NCBI GenBank assembly: GCA_003550325.1
Contig: QKWP01000848.1
Span: 96,682-160,681 of the forward strand
Source of the DNA: Gigaspora rosea
Taxonomy: Eukaryota > Glomeromycota > Glomeromycetes > Diversisporales > Gigasporaceae
Direction: 5' to 3'
DNA length: 64,000 nt
Within the stretch, counting starts at the first letter, position 1. The number at the start of each line of letters is the position of its first letter. The position numbers and the translations under genes are program-made. The notes beneath the pieces were generated by a model, which did no database searches, was not told the origin of the DNA, and saw only the letters and a program-made list of their open reading frames with translations. This document shows, one piece after another, positions 20,151 through 32,125 of the stretch.

Positions 20151-20215
20151 TAATGCATTTAACAAGCCAGTAGAACATATAGTATTATATGGCACTAGTT
20201 TAAAAGAGGTAATAT
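20151..20215 (+). pseudogene. Displaced C-terminus of the Merlin-type transposase, copy A
   Basis: It reads NAFNKPVEHIVLYGTS and then a hydrophobic tail, continuous with the transposase fragment that stops at 15890. Copy B shows the joined form near 55650. The separation is caused solely by the 4.26-kb element. Confidence 0.65.
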
Positions 20216-22482
20216 TTTTAATAATGTTTTAAATAAAATAAATAAAACAAAACTAAATTAATTATTACCCTTTAAAATAATTTTTAGAGAATTCCATCAA
20301 CTGAGTAATAAGATATTAAAATATCAAATTAAATAATTTAATATTCCTTATTTTTATCAATAATTATGATTTCAAAAAAAAAAATAAAATTTATTAATAT
20401 TTTTAAATTATGTCATATAAAAAAAAACAACAAATTAACAAATAATAAATAAACTCAATTATAACTTTCTTAATAAATAAATAAATAAAAATAAGAAAAT
20501 AAAATAAAATAATTAATTAAATCTCAAAAACTTGAATCACATTAGAGTTTACCTTTCAATAATAATTAACCTTATGATATCTCTCATATATTGTATTTAC
20601 ACGATTCTACTGCGGAGTATTTATTTACACTAATAATAACAATGGCAGTATATTATTCATTCTTTAACATATTGCTTAATTAAGAAAATATAGTAATGGA
20701 TATCAATTACTAAAATTTAAATAAAAAAAATCCGTTAATAATGCTATTGTAGTTTATTCTGTACGTTGCTCAAATACAAATATTAACAAACTATAATACC
20801 AAGTAATAAGGAAAAAATGTATATCGCTCAAGATCAGAATTTCACGACAAGGTTGAATTGAATAGTTATGATTAGAAAAAAAAAGATCCACTGATCTAGA
20901 AAATAAAAACTTCAAACAAAAAACAAAAACACTATAGAAAAACTTAGCCTTACTACACTTGCTTCGCTAATTCAAACAGTAGGATCGTTATGATTAATTT
21001 TGTGTTAGTAATAAAGTTTTTATATTGGGTTAAAGCGGGTTCATGCATTACGGTTATCAAGATATGATACTCTTACGTATCACGCATCACCTGATCTTGT
21101 TTATATTTTCTGACCAATCAAATTATTATGTGACTGTATCGAGGGTAACACAATTTCAATAATCACTGGGTTCACATAGGAATCACAATAATGTCAATAT
21201 AAACTATTGAAGTTTAACAATATATTATAGTTATAATATTTTTGATGTGAACCAATCAACCCGATATACTATAGTGAATTTTTTATAGTAAATCTTTGAA
21301 CATGAGTTTTATAGAGTGTGATGTTTGAGAATACCAAAATAATTTAATACTCCTAAAGTGATCTCTTTTTTATAATCTGCAAAATTACAAAATTTTTGCA
21401 AGCTCATATAACTAAATAGTGATTGTAATTCCGCCTGTTTGTCCGCTATCATTATTCCGACTAACCATTTAATACTATGTATAACTATCAATTACCAATT
21501 GGCGTATTAAATTATTCATTTAATTAGTAAGTACAATTATCATTTTTTCATTTTAAATTCAATTTGATTTTGTATTTATCGATCGAAGTACTCAAATAAA
21601 CTACTCATCTCATTTAATCACGTGGTATTAAAAAACTTTTGGTAACGATTTATCACAGTTGACTATGCAAATCAAAACTATATGCAGTACATACGTACGA
21701 ATGTACGTAAACATACATTATTGAGTAATTTTAATGATCAGGATAATGATAGGGATTATTTATCACGTTTTTACATATTTTGATATATAGTAAAGAATGA
21801 CTTTTATGGTTTTAATGTCCAGAGTGAATCGCTTTACTTTTTTCGAGAATTTTAGCATAAATCGATTCTTAAGCAAGTTTATAACAAGGTCATTTTAAAA
21901 AATTTTGCGTTTTGTATTATTTTTTTTTTATTTACAACGAGAATATCTATCTCTCTTTGTATAGTTCACAATACAGCAATATGAAAGAGAATTTTTGTAT
22001 AGAATCAATTGAAATTTAAATATTAACGTTAAAAAAAAATATGCAACTTAGTTATAAAAATGATTAATAAGTATTGATTTATCCTAAAATAGTTGAAGTA
22101 AAGCGATTAGCTCTAACATAAAAGCCATACTTTACTATTAAAACATATATAAAAGTGAAAATAATCCCAATCACTATCCCGATCTCTATCCTGATCATTA
22201 AATGAATTTTTAGCATATAGTTTTGAATTGCATAGTTTACTAGCGTAGCACGTATATAGGGCTAGTAATTCTACCAACCAAAAAATTTCACCAACAAAGC
22301 ATCGCTATTAAATTAACAACAGACCTACACCTGATCTTGGATCTACATATAAAAATTTCCTTCTTTGGTTTGTATCATGGTGGTACGTCTATCAATACCC
22401 AAATATACAGTATGATGGTGACACACAAATAATGTATTAGGGAGTTAATGAAAAAAATTTGCGTAAGTGTCCTAGTATAGAT
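20216..22482. other. Duplicated intergenic DNA, copy A
   Basis: It matches 55700-58908 in copy B once that copy's SINE and MITE insertions are removed. No gene was recognised. Short repeats such as 'acatacgtacgaatgtacgt' occur near 21690. Confidence 0.6.
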
Positions 22483-22619
22483 TAACGGGCTGTGCTGGGG
22501 TTTACCATTTGGTGGCCTTTGGTACGAGTTCGGTCGTTCACGCATTCCTAAATCCTCGCCGGGGTAGGACGCCTGGGGGTGCCTGGCGGCTGAAATACGA
22601 CGACACTTGCTTTCTTTTT
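22483..22619 (+). ncRNA. Candidate structured Pol III-type RNA, copy A
   Basis: A block of about 130 bp, far more GC-rich than everything around it, starts ACGGGCTGTGCTGGGG. It contains the hairpin ACGAGTTCGGTCGT and the G/C stem-forming 'ctcgccggggtaggacgcct', and ends just before a T-run (CTTTCTTTTT) like a Pol III terminator. 'GAGTTCGGTC' is B-box-like. The opening GGCTGT...TGGTGG resembles the 5' (Alu) domain of fungal SRP RNA, but only loosely. It could be a retroposed or degenerate RNA gene. The second copy is at 58909-59045 with about five changes. Confidence 0.35.
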
Positions 22620-23079
22620 AAATTTTTTTTAAATAAATTTATTAAACTCTAACAAGATGTATCGCACGTACCCATAAAATTGTCCTCCGTGATTTTCTTT
22701 AAAAATTAAATTTTAATTGTTTTAATTAGTGTAGATCATCTGATTGGTGCATTTGCAACGATATTTCATGGAAGCAAACTGCAGGGGTATGACCACGTGT
22801 ACATCAGATACAGTATATAAAAAATGATCAACATTTTTTCTCTTTTGTTGTTATTAACCTTTGCACAATACAGCAGGATACAGCACGATAGAAAGCGAGT
22901 TGCGGTATGTTAGCAGTCGCTTGAGAAGTAGAGCAGTTTATACCATACAGTAGATAGTACATATTGTCGCTTATTTTACGACCAATATTAGTACGTACAT
23001 ACTAAAAAAAAATTATGGCAAACGTACAAGAGAAAAAAGATATTCCGAAAGGCATATTAATATAGCAATTATAATAAAT
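22620..23079 (+). other. Region upstream of the kinase pseudogene, copy A
   Basis: Duplicated at 59046-59530. It contains 'cagtatataaaaaatgatcaac' (about 22810), a plausible TATA region for the kinase gene, and a Met codon near 23015 followed by a Lys/Glu-rich reading. No complete exon can be defined. Confidence 0.4.
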
Positions 23080-23880
23080 TTACTTACAGAGATCAGCAAT
23101 GGAGGTTTTGGAAAAGCTCTTAAATACGAGTTGAAAAATTGTGAATTAATTAACGGTTGCTCATGAAAGTTAATCCAAGATTTATTAATGAGGTAATAAT
23201 TGTTGTGTATAAACTTTAATGGCATCTTACAACAGAATAATAAATTCTTTAATTAATATAATTAGCTTCGAAGAATTTCTTCTAAGGAGTAACGAAAATT
23301 AAACAAGTAATTTATAATTTTTGAAGGTATACAATGATAATTATGTTAACCAAAAACATTTTCTCAAATTGAATGTATAGATAGCAACGGATATTAAATA
23401 TGGGTTTACAATACGCTGACAACAGAGCTTTACAGAAAGCCTAATGCAAATTTTACGAAATTACAATCTAAAGAAATATCATTCGGGCCTTTACTTTTAC
23501 ACGATAATAAAATTATTCATAGAGATCTGGTAAATATAGTGCTATCTATATTTTACATATAAGTTTACTACTGTACTAATGCGTAATTCAATTATTATAT
23601 TTTAATAATTTAGCATTCATCACAGACAACCAAAGATTACTGATTTCAAACTATCAAAGCAGATAAATGAAATGTCTATGACTTAAAACTCAATCATACA
23701 TGGAATTCCGGCATATATCGAACCTCAATGTCTTATTGTGCGTGGATATAAACACGATAAGACATCTGACATTTATAGCTTTGGAAAATCCTTTGGGAAA
23801 TTTCAAACGGTACATATTCTAATAAGTAAAACTAAAAAACTGCCAAAAGGTGTCAAAACTGTTACAAAAATATAACGTAA
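23080..23880 (+). pseudogene. Protein kinase pseudogene, copy A
   Basis: Pieces of a eukaryotic kinase domain appear in order: a glycine loop reading SNGGFGKALKYELKNCEL (about 23090), VNPRFINE with a following intron-like GTAATA, LQYADNRAL (about 23410), PLLLHDNKIIHRDL with the HRD motif (about 23490-23530), QPKITDFKLSKQI (about 23630, DFG changed to DFK), and GIPAYIEPQCL ... DKTSDIYSFGKS (activation segment to helix F). The layout is that of the large tyrosine-kinase-like family expanded in mycorrhizal fungi. The second catalytic-loop Lys/Asn segment is missing, a TAA interrupts after MSMT, and frameshifts are present. It cannot be active. Confidence 0.8.
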
Positions 23881-24169
23881 CACTATCAAATTCTCCAAAA
23901 CTATCATTCAAATATACACCAAATGTTAAAAAATGCAGAACAGTGATTGGATCAAGCGCGAAGGAAACGATATCAACTCCTCAGATAATGTTCCGACAAT
24001 CAAAGGGTGTTTAATTAAAACACTCTTATGAACAAGCTCTATCATTCAAGACCTAATATTTTTTGAAATCGAACGTGATCAATATATTCATACTCTGGCA
24101 AGAGCCATTAGAATCAATACCATAACATTAACTACGCTAGGGTTTCCAACAATTATCTAGGAAGAAAAG

Positions 24170-24830
24170 GAATGGTGACGCGCTTTGTAACTGCCAAACT
24201 TTGTCAACTTTATACATAAGCGATGATCGACTCAGACTTTATGGGTCAAAACAGTTGGTAGACATTCTTCAGAACACAAACTTAAAAACTCTGAAGCTCT
24301 ACAGAGTTAATTTTTTAGTCGATGCTGTTCGCAATAACACTACATTGACCTCGTTAGACCTGGATGACAATCGACTAAAAAAATCGTCAATTGAAACAGG
24401 TACAAATATTAAATTCGGATACGGGTTTAACTTCGTTTGGTTTTTCCTCGAATAAACTCGAAGAAGAAGCAGGGGAATGAAATGGCATATACTCTTATAA
24501 TAATACAGTTTTAATTTCTCTGGGACTTTCCTCCAATCAGCTTGGTTTCGAAGTGGCGAAAGCGATATTAAATATAAATAAAAATCTAACAAATTTGGAT
24601 TTATATTCAAAAGAAATGGAACATTAAGGAGTAAAAGCATTTTCAGCAACGACACCTCTTTAACTTCTTTAAATCTAGGTTGTAATGGTATTTGTAGTGA
24701 AGGGATCAAAGTACTAGCCGATGCTCTTTCTAAAAATTCCACTTTAACTTCATTTGATCATTGTGACATTGAAATTATTACTGAAGGAGTTATTGAATTA
24801 GAAAAATCCCGTTATAAAAATAATTTATGA
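24170..24830 (+). pseudogene. Leucine-rich-repeat fragments (ribonuclease-inhibitor type)
   Basis: Readable repeats include NTNLKTLKLYRVNFLVDAVR, NTTLTSLDLDDNRL, LISLGLSSNQLGFEVAKAIL, LTSLNLGCNGICSEGIKVLA and DALSKNSTLTSF. The roughly 28-residue periodicity with LxxLxLxxN fits LRR_RI/NLR-type repeats. Stops and frameshifts separate them. The whole block is absent from copy B, where the sequence jumps at an AT dinucleotide run (60685). It lies between the kinase and histidine kinase pseudogenes and may once have been its own gene. Confidence 0.7.
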
Positions 24831-26764
24831 TTAATTTGGTCAACTTAATATCTTTATTAATATTATATAGCACTAGGGAAATCATCTAAAGAAACTTGGG
24901 CTGAAATATATGATATAATTGATCCATTATTTGAAGGGTATGTTAAATGATCATTTAATGGAGATTTCACTTATGATATCCAAAAACTTTTCTTAATTGA
25001 TATCTAATACATATATATATATATATAGTGTAAGAACAGCAAAAAAAGGCTTATTCAGAAATGATGATTACTATGAATTATACCGTGATGGATATACTGA
25101 AGAGGCGTATTTTGATTATACATATAGTCCAGTTTTTAAATCAGATGGCACAGTCTGAGCTTTAATTGCTATAGTGCAAGAAATTACTCAAAAAGTTTTA
25201 AACACTCGAAGATTAAAAATACTTAATGATTTTGGACGCAGGATGCCTGGTTTGTATTAATGAAAATGTTATATTTTGAATTTTATTTGTTAATGCACTT
25301 CATTTTTATAATAATTCATTTATAATAATTATTAAAGAAATTGAGTATTAGAAAAAGCCTGCTGTATTACGACAGAAGTATTAAGTAACAATAAAGATAT
25401 TCCTTATGCGTTGGTTTATTTTGTCGAACCTAGATCAAGCGTTGGCTCTAAATCTATGATTGCACGTCTGGTCTCTGTCAATTTCCTGATTATTTTCCAG
25501 ATACCCCAAAATAATTGACTAATCTAAAGATGTTGATAAGAGTTATGATGATAAATATATAACATTAAAACGACACGTTGCAACTTATTCATTTGTAAAA
25601 TGTGATGAATCTTGGCCATTAACCTTGTGATAAAGGATGGAAAACATGTAAAAGTTCTTTTAAAAGATGGTTTCAGGCTATACTCTTATTAGCAAATTCA
25701 TTTTGTGGAAATCAAGAATTGTCGGCTATATTAATTTGTGGAATTAATCGACTTCGTACACTTGTGAGAAGTATGTAGAATTTTTGCAAGTATGTGAAGG
25801 TTAAATAATTAAATTTCATTAGCTTCGTTATAATTAAAAACACAATATAATTTTTTAGTTGGTAGTAAATCAAATGAATACATGTTTACTACAAGGAAAG
25901 ACAAGAGAAGAGGAAAAAAAACGGCCTAAAATATTGGCCGATTTAAATTTTCAGAAAGTCTCTTTTTTTCAAGGCATCAAACATGACTAAAATGTATTCG
26001 TTTATAATACCATAATATAGCTCTTTTTAATGTATTGCACAAATATATTCACCTTTTTCTTATCATACTAGCACCATTAACCTTAATGCTTTCACCGCTT
26101 GAAGACGTAATTAATATAAGTCCATGAGATGCGCCAATAATGTCGTATCTTCAAATTGTACGACGTAACGCTCATCGGTTGCTTAAACTTATTAACACTT
26201 TATTACAGGTTAGTTAGATATGTCGTATAATATATATCGTATAATAAATTCTTATAATTGCTATTATATTAAAGTTAATCCATTTCTTATACAGTTTTCA
26301 AATATAGAAACTGATCAATTAAAACCTCATTATCGTGAAGCTAATATAGTTGAATATACTCAAGAACTAGCTTCATATTTTAAAAATATTGCTAAAAAAT
26401 TAGGCTTGGTGTATATATAGATATTCCATCTCCTGACGAATTCAATAACGATAAGATTTATCTGGATTATGATATGTATGAAACAATTTTATATAATCTT
26501 TGTAAGTATTTTCTAACAAAAAAAAAATCTTTTTTGCCGTTATAATATTCATTAAAATGTGCAAAACTTACTGTATTAAGATACTTTGTTTATTAAAGGT
26601 TCAAATGCATTAAAGCATACTTGGAATGGACATATTACCATCCGCTTATATCTTGATTACAAGCATAATAAAAAAATGATAGTTCTTGAAGTTTCAGATA
26701 CAAGTTAATAATATTCTTTAATTATTACTCTAGTACTAGATAAATATTTATAACCACTTATAAA

Positions 26765-27621
26765 TAGTGCTCCGAACGGGTCGGTTCGGGTCGGATTATA
26801 GCCAACCCGAACCCGACCCGAAATTTCGGGTCGGGTCGGGTGGAAAACTTTCGGGTTAGCACTTCAACCCGACCCGACCCGACCCGAACCCGACCCGAAT
26901 TTTTAAGCCCAACATGCTAAAGTTTTAAAAAAAATAAAATTTTGGCCTTAGATGTAATAAAAAAAAAAAAACTTGCGTGACCTTAGATGTGAAATGTGAA
27001 CATAAAAAAAAAAAAAAGAANNNNNNNNNNNNNNNNNNNNNNNNNNNNNNNNNNNNNNNNNNNNNNNNNNNNNNNNNNNNNNNNNNNNNNNNNNNNNNNN
27101 NNNNNNNNNNNNNNNNNNNNNNNNNNNNNNNNNNNNNNNNNNNNNTTATTATTCATCGCGTCACCCCTGATCGACCAATTATTTTGTTTGTTTTGATTTT
27201 ACATTAAACAAAACAAGTAACGGCCGGACTAAGATTAGGATTAGCTTTTGGTAGATGCAATAACTAGAGACCCTCACTCTCTAACCCAAAATTTTGCAAG
27301 GAATTTTTTTGTTAAAAAAAAAGTGTAGTTTCATAGTCAAAATTTTAAGTTAGAAGCGATTGTTTAAAAAAAAACTTGTTTCGTTTCGATTTCGCGTTAC
27401 ACCTGATCCTGCATCCCGATTGGTTAAATGATAACCGCTATTCTAAAGGAAAAAAAAGACTAATCTATATAAAAATTCGGGTCGGGTCGGGTTAATTCTC
27501 AACCCGAACCCGACCCGAACCCGACCCGAAACTTTCGGGGCAAAATTTTCTAACCCGAACCCGACCCGACCCGAAACTTCGGGTCGGGTTTCGGGTTGAC
27601 CCGACCCGATTCGGAGCACTA
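26765..27621. mobile_element. TCGGG-rich hAT-like element in a histidine kinase intron
   Basis: The ends TAGTGCTCCGAA and TTCGGAGCACTA are perfect inverted repeats. The 8-bp direct repeat CTTATAAA flanks them (26757-26764 and 27622-27629). Copy B (about 62440) has the empty site. Inside both ends are arrays of CGGGT/ACCCG pentamers in both orientations. A 125-base gap of unknown sequence lies in the middle, perhaps because these arrays resisted assembly. It sits between ATPase exons, apparently in an intron. Confidence 0.8.
27021..27145. other. Assembly gap (125 N)
   Basis: Run of N flanked on the left by a poly-A stretch. Any open frame drawn across it is meaningless. True length and content are unknown. 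Confidence 1.
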
Positions 27622-28375
27622 CTTATAAATATTATGCGATATTACATCCGGATTTTTTTATACAAGAGTTGGTATTCCGGAAGCCATCCTTCCAAATATA
27701 TTTCGGCGCTTTTATCGTGTAGAATCTCAAGGCTCACGTAGTCATGAAGGTACTGGAATAGGTCTTGTTCTCGTTAAAGAACTTATTCTCTGGTGGGATA
27801 TTACTGTAATTTCTGTAATAAATCAAGGAACGACATTTAAATACTGGTTCCCAATAGGATGTGATCACTTACCAACAATTCAAATATATTCTAACAGAGC
27901 TGAAAATCAATAAAGAGATGATAAGGAATTATATATTAACCGACAGCTTTATTTAGAAGAAAGTTCTCAATTGGACAAATGATAGTATATCCGAGGTTCA
28001 GGATTATATAATGAATCAAGTGTCTACAGAGGATCAAATGTTAATAAATAATCAAAACATGAATATTAATATAATGGATCAAGTGTCTACAAAGGATCAA
28101 ATGTCAATAGACAATCAAAACTTGAATGTTAATATTGTGAATTCTAGTGAAAAATGGCAAATCTTATTTGTTGAAGATAATAATGATATGCGGTAAGTAT
28201 ATTTTCTTATTCAATTATGTTAGATATTTGATAAATTATACTTATTATTTATACCATGTTTATAGTGATTATCTGACGGATCTGTTAAAAAAATTTGTAC
28301 ATCATGCTCGTGACGGCAAAGACGCTTTAAGAGTCTTGAAAACGCTTAATAAATTACCTGATTTAATCCTTAGCG

Positions 28376-28451
28376 GCAAGTAATTTATATAATATAATAT
28401 GTAATAATGTTTTTTATCACGTATAATAACTGTATAATATGAATTTAATAG
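28376..28451 (+). other. Probable GC-AG intron in the receiver domain
   Basis: The exon ends ...LIL-AGC-G and the next begins AC-ATC-ATG-ATG. The 76-base stretch between begins GCAAGT and ends TAATAG. Removing it splits the phospho-acceptor Asp codon as G|AC and restores the normal DIMMPNMGG motif. GC donors with AAGT are the usual minor variant of GT donors. Confidence 0.65.
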
Positions 28452-29343
28452 ACATCATGATGCCAAATATGGGTGGATATGAATTATTAGAAGCGTTAAG
28501 ATTTAACGAAAAAAACTCGATCAATCCCTATAATATTATTATCCGCAAAAGCTAGTGAAAATTCTATAATCCGAGGTAATTTAAAATTATTAAATTCTTA
28601 AAGTTATATTATTATATTTATATTATTATATTTATATTTATATTATTATATTTATATTATTATCTTTTCCATCTTTTTTTTTATCTATTTTATAGGTTTG
28701 AATAAAGGGGCAGATGATTATTTAACAAAACCATTTTCCGCTCGAGACCTAATTACTCGTATCCGTATTAATATTAATCTTTCACTTCTTCGTCGTAAAA
28801 TAATATTTCAACAATGTAAGCAAGAAGAAATAAAGCAATTACTACTTACGATTTCAGAAAAGCTTGCTTCCAAATTAGATCTAGATGGAACATTACAAGA
28901 TGTTGCTAGAAGACTCTATCAAATATTGCCATGTGAAAAAATATTAATTATTTCAAATAAAAAATTTGAATCCAAGAGTAATAGAATAGTTGCTTATTTG
29001 AAGATCCGGAAAAAATAACTAATTCATCCTCAGAAATTGATGATAATTATGAAAGTGAATCACAAACGTTCTGTGATATACAAGAATTTTTAAAGAAAAT
29101 CCAGGAATAGTTATTTCTTTGGACATGTATTGTGATGATATTTTTAACAATGCATCGATATTATCTGCAGAAATAAAATTAAATAATAATATTTGGGGAT
29201 GGATAAAAGCATATAGACCTTCAAATTCCGTTTGGCTCGTTTCTGAAATAGAATTATTACAATAAATATCAAATCAAATAAGTTTGGCTATTATTCATAA
29301 CAATTTATTAGATGAGAGTGCTGAAAAGAATATTGAAATAAAA

Positions 29344-29963
29344 CCCTATAAGAAAAATGTACCATATAGGCATGGGATGGAATCGGGTCATTTTGGCACG
29401 GGTCAAGGTCCGGATTTGTACGGGTATGGCCCGAGTTAGTACGGATTCAGTGGACCGTGTGCCCGTGCCAATTGGACCGTAAATGGCTCGGGTTTTGCAG
29501 CAGTTTACTAGTCGAATCGTCACGGGATTTGGCACGGGTAATGAACGTAAATTCACGTGCCACCGCGATGACGATTGGATTAATTGTTAAAACATAAATT
29601 TATATAAGTAATCAATATAAGATGAATAAGCTAACTGCATATGAAGAAAAATTTTGTAAGGTATTTTTTTTGTTAAGACATACAGGGAAGCTTCATTAGT
29701 GAAATCATGAGATATCGCTCTTTTTTTAAAAAAAAAAAATCCTTTACTGATCTTTCGTCTCCATAAAACGGGCCAACACGTATCACGATCCATACGTGTC
29801 ATCTGAACATGCTATTTCATATGACGTGATATTACGTTCCACCCTTTGCCGCAATGTCCGTGCCATTCCGTAAAACGTTCCTGTACGTGCCACAAGACCC
29901 GTGCCATTTCGAGCATTCCCGACACCAACCCGTACCACAACCCGTACCACTTTTCTTATAGGG
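29344..29963. mobile_element. 620-bp TIR element inserted in histidine kinase coding sequence
   Basis: It begins CCCTATAAGAAAA and ends TTTTCTTATAGGG. AAA is repeated outside both ends (29341-29343 and 29964-29966). Deleting the element plus one AAA rejoins the codons for EIK and AAEAANIAKSQ, just before the second H-box. The interior carries many GGCACGGGT / ACCCGTGCC phrases. No transposase was seen. Confidence 0.8.
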
Positions 29964-31535
29964 AAAGCTGCTGAAGCTGCAAATATTGCCAAGAGTCAAA
30001 TATTAGCGAATGCTTCTCACGGTATATTATTGTTCCATTGTTATGGACATTACAAGATCTTTATTTTTGCTAATTTAATTTTAAATCTTTTTATAGAATT
30101 ACGAACACCGCTAGGAGCGATAGTAGGCATTCTTTCTTCCCTTGAACATGTTGCTTTAACTGATGATCAAAAAGATATGATCAATATCATGTCATGGGCC
30201 TCTGACATAGTGTTATCTATAATAAATGACATCCTTGATGCAGCAAGATTAGAAGCACAAAAAGTCGTTTTAATGAACAGAACATTTTATTTATCAGATT
30301 TACTTGAGGGTACAATTGAAAAATTCGGAAAAAAAGCCAATGATAAAACGATTGAACTAATTTTAAAATGCGATGTAGATGTAGTTTCAAGATGTGTTTA
30401 AAGTGATTCTGAAAGGTGATTGAACTAATATATTTAATATAAGTGCACCCACCTAAGTGTATTACTTTTGGACCATAGTGAAAAAATTTGAATTTTGCAC
30501 TTAGAAAGGGTCTTCACTTATAGAGAATAAAATATGTTACTTTATACTTTTTAAATAGGCTGGAAAAAGTTTTATCTCATTTATTGTCAAATTCGTAATT
30601 ATTTTTAATTATTATTTTATTTTATTTTATTTTTTATTTTTCAACCATTAAATATGTAATAATTTAATACTTTTTTAGAGTTAAATTTACTGATAAAGGT
30701 GAAATAGTACTAACAATTTCAATACAATCTCGAGAATTCATTGATGAAAATGAAGGGAGTCCGACTTACGGCCAAATACTTAAAAAAGAAAATCTATTGT
30801 TTGAATTATATGATACTGGTATTGGGTAAGATATTTATGATATATATTTTTATATTTTAGATCATGTCAGATATCATCTATTAATATTTATTTAATACAA
30901 CAGCATAGATCCAAAATTTGAACAAAATGTGGGGAAAAGTTTTTCACAAGGTGATATATCAATAACCAAAAGGCAAGATGGCACAGGACTTGGTCTTTCA
31001 ATTTGTAAAAGTCTAGTAGAAATTAATGGAGGTGAAATTAAAGCAGAAAGTCAATTAGGAAAAGGAAGTAAATTTTGGTTTACGTGGAATATTGAACCAT
31101 TATCAATACCTTCCTCATTATTAAAATCACAATTTGATGAGATAAATTACACTATTAAAGAAAAACGAATCCTAATAATTCATCGATTAGAAAGTATGAG
31201 AAATGCAATGTTGAAATACCTTAAAAAGATCAAAAACGTTGATGCATTTGACACCTTTGATAAAGGAATTAGTGCAGCAAAAAGGTATAATGAATTGTAT
31301 AATAAACCGCTTATGATATAGCATTCATTAACCTTTATGAAGATAATGAAGCAGATGTTATGAAAGCAATATTAGAATTGAGAGGAGTGGAAATTAATCA
31401 TAATAATCTAGTAATAATATTTATAGCATTTCCAAGTAATAAAGTAAATGAAGTAGTTGAAAAATTAATTAGACGCGCTGGGGGAACAGCTTCTGTTATT
31501 TATACCCCCATTACGTGGAAAAAAATAATCAACTA

Positions 31536-32125
31536 ATTTATGCATATTTAGTAAGTTATTCGCTAAATTCTTTTTTTATATCTACTAAATGAAATATTCA
31601 CTCTTCATTATATACTAATTCAAGTCAATATAACGTCAAGCTTTATCAAACAATTGGGAATATACCGTAATTCACCAATTTTAAATATGTTCTATGAATA
31701 TGAACCTCTAATTAAATGGATTTATGAAAAGTTAATATTAAGTGTGTTGCACACTAGTTTTGTATATGCAAACAAATAGAAAATTTTAAGTTTTATTATG
31801 TAAAACCGTCTTGGGATTTTAGTAAAGATTTTGGCTTTCAAATTTACATATTTATATCTATTTTATCCTGATATAACCCTAATCTTTAAATTTTAAAAAT
31901 TTATAAGTTGTAAGGTGATGATTTATCCACTGGTTAAGATTAGTCTTATTCTAATTAATTACCGTTAAAAACGTTGTATGATTGTGTTTTTTAAGCCTAA
32001 AATCGACTCTATTTACAATATACTTAATTTATTTAAATTATACTTATTTTTTATAAAAATAATGTAGTAATCATATAATTATCTCAGTCTAACTTGAATT
32101 TATGTTCAGTATACTTTCATATACT
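31536..32125. other. Intergenic DNA after the histidine kinase
   Basis: AT-rich, with no gene or element ends recognised. Confidence 0.5.

Larger units (their letters stand above)
24870..31535 (+). pseudogene. Dual-module hybrid histidine kinase pseudogene, copy A
   Basis: Order: a PAS-like segment (WAEIYDIIDPLFEG; RDGYTEEAYFDYTYSPVF); a GAF-like segment (ITTEVLS ... FVEPRSSVGSKSMIARLVS); a first H-box region (DLNFQKVSFFQGIKH, then stop); a first ATPase (NIFRRFYRVESQGSRSHEGT); a linker with two near-identical MDQVSTEDQM-type repeats; a first receiver (LFVEDNNDMR, MMPNMGGYELLEAL, TKPFSARDL); a GAF-like part; a second H-box (ANASHELRTPLGAIVG); an N-box SHLLSNSVKF; a G1 DTGIG; a G2 [10 protein letters not shown]; and a decayed second receiver. 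Introns are short and interrupt both H-boxes. A TGA in the PAS part is shared with copy B. Private lesions include an extra A near 28510, a TAA near 30402 and the TIR insertion at 29344. The second kinase module is the best preserved. Confidence 0.85.

Noticed and set aside
22483-22619. A tRNA or rRNA gene
   Set aside because: No cloverleaf with CCA-adjacent acceptor pairing, and no rRNA core motif that I recognise; only a generic structured-RNA call is justified.
26977-27207. Open frames spanning the N gap
   Set aside because: They are artefacts of undefined bases and poly-A; no coding evidence.
24870-31535. Bacterial origin of the histidine kinase
   Set aside because: Short spliceosomal-type introns lie inside conserved motifs and the architecture is known from fungi, so horizontal origin or contamination is not needed.
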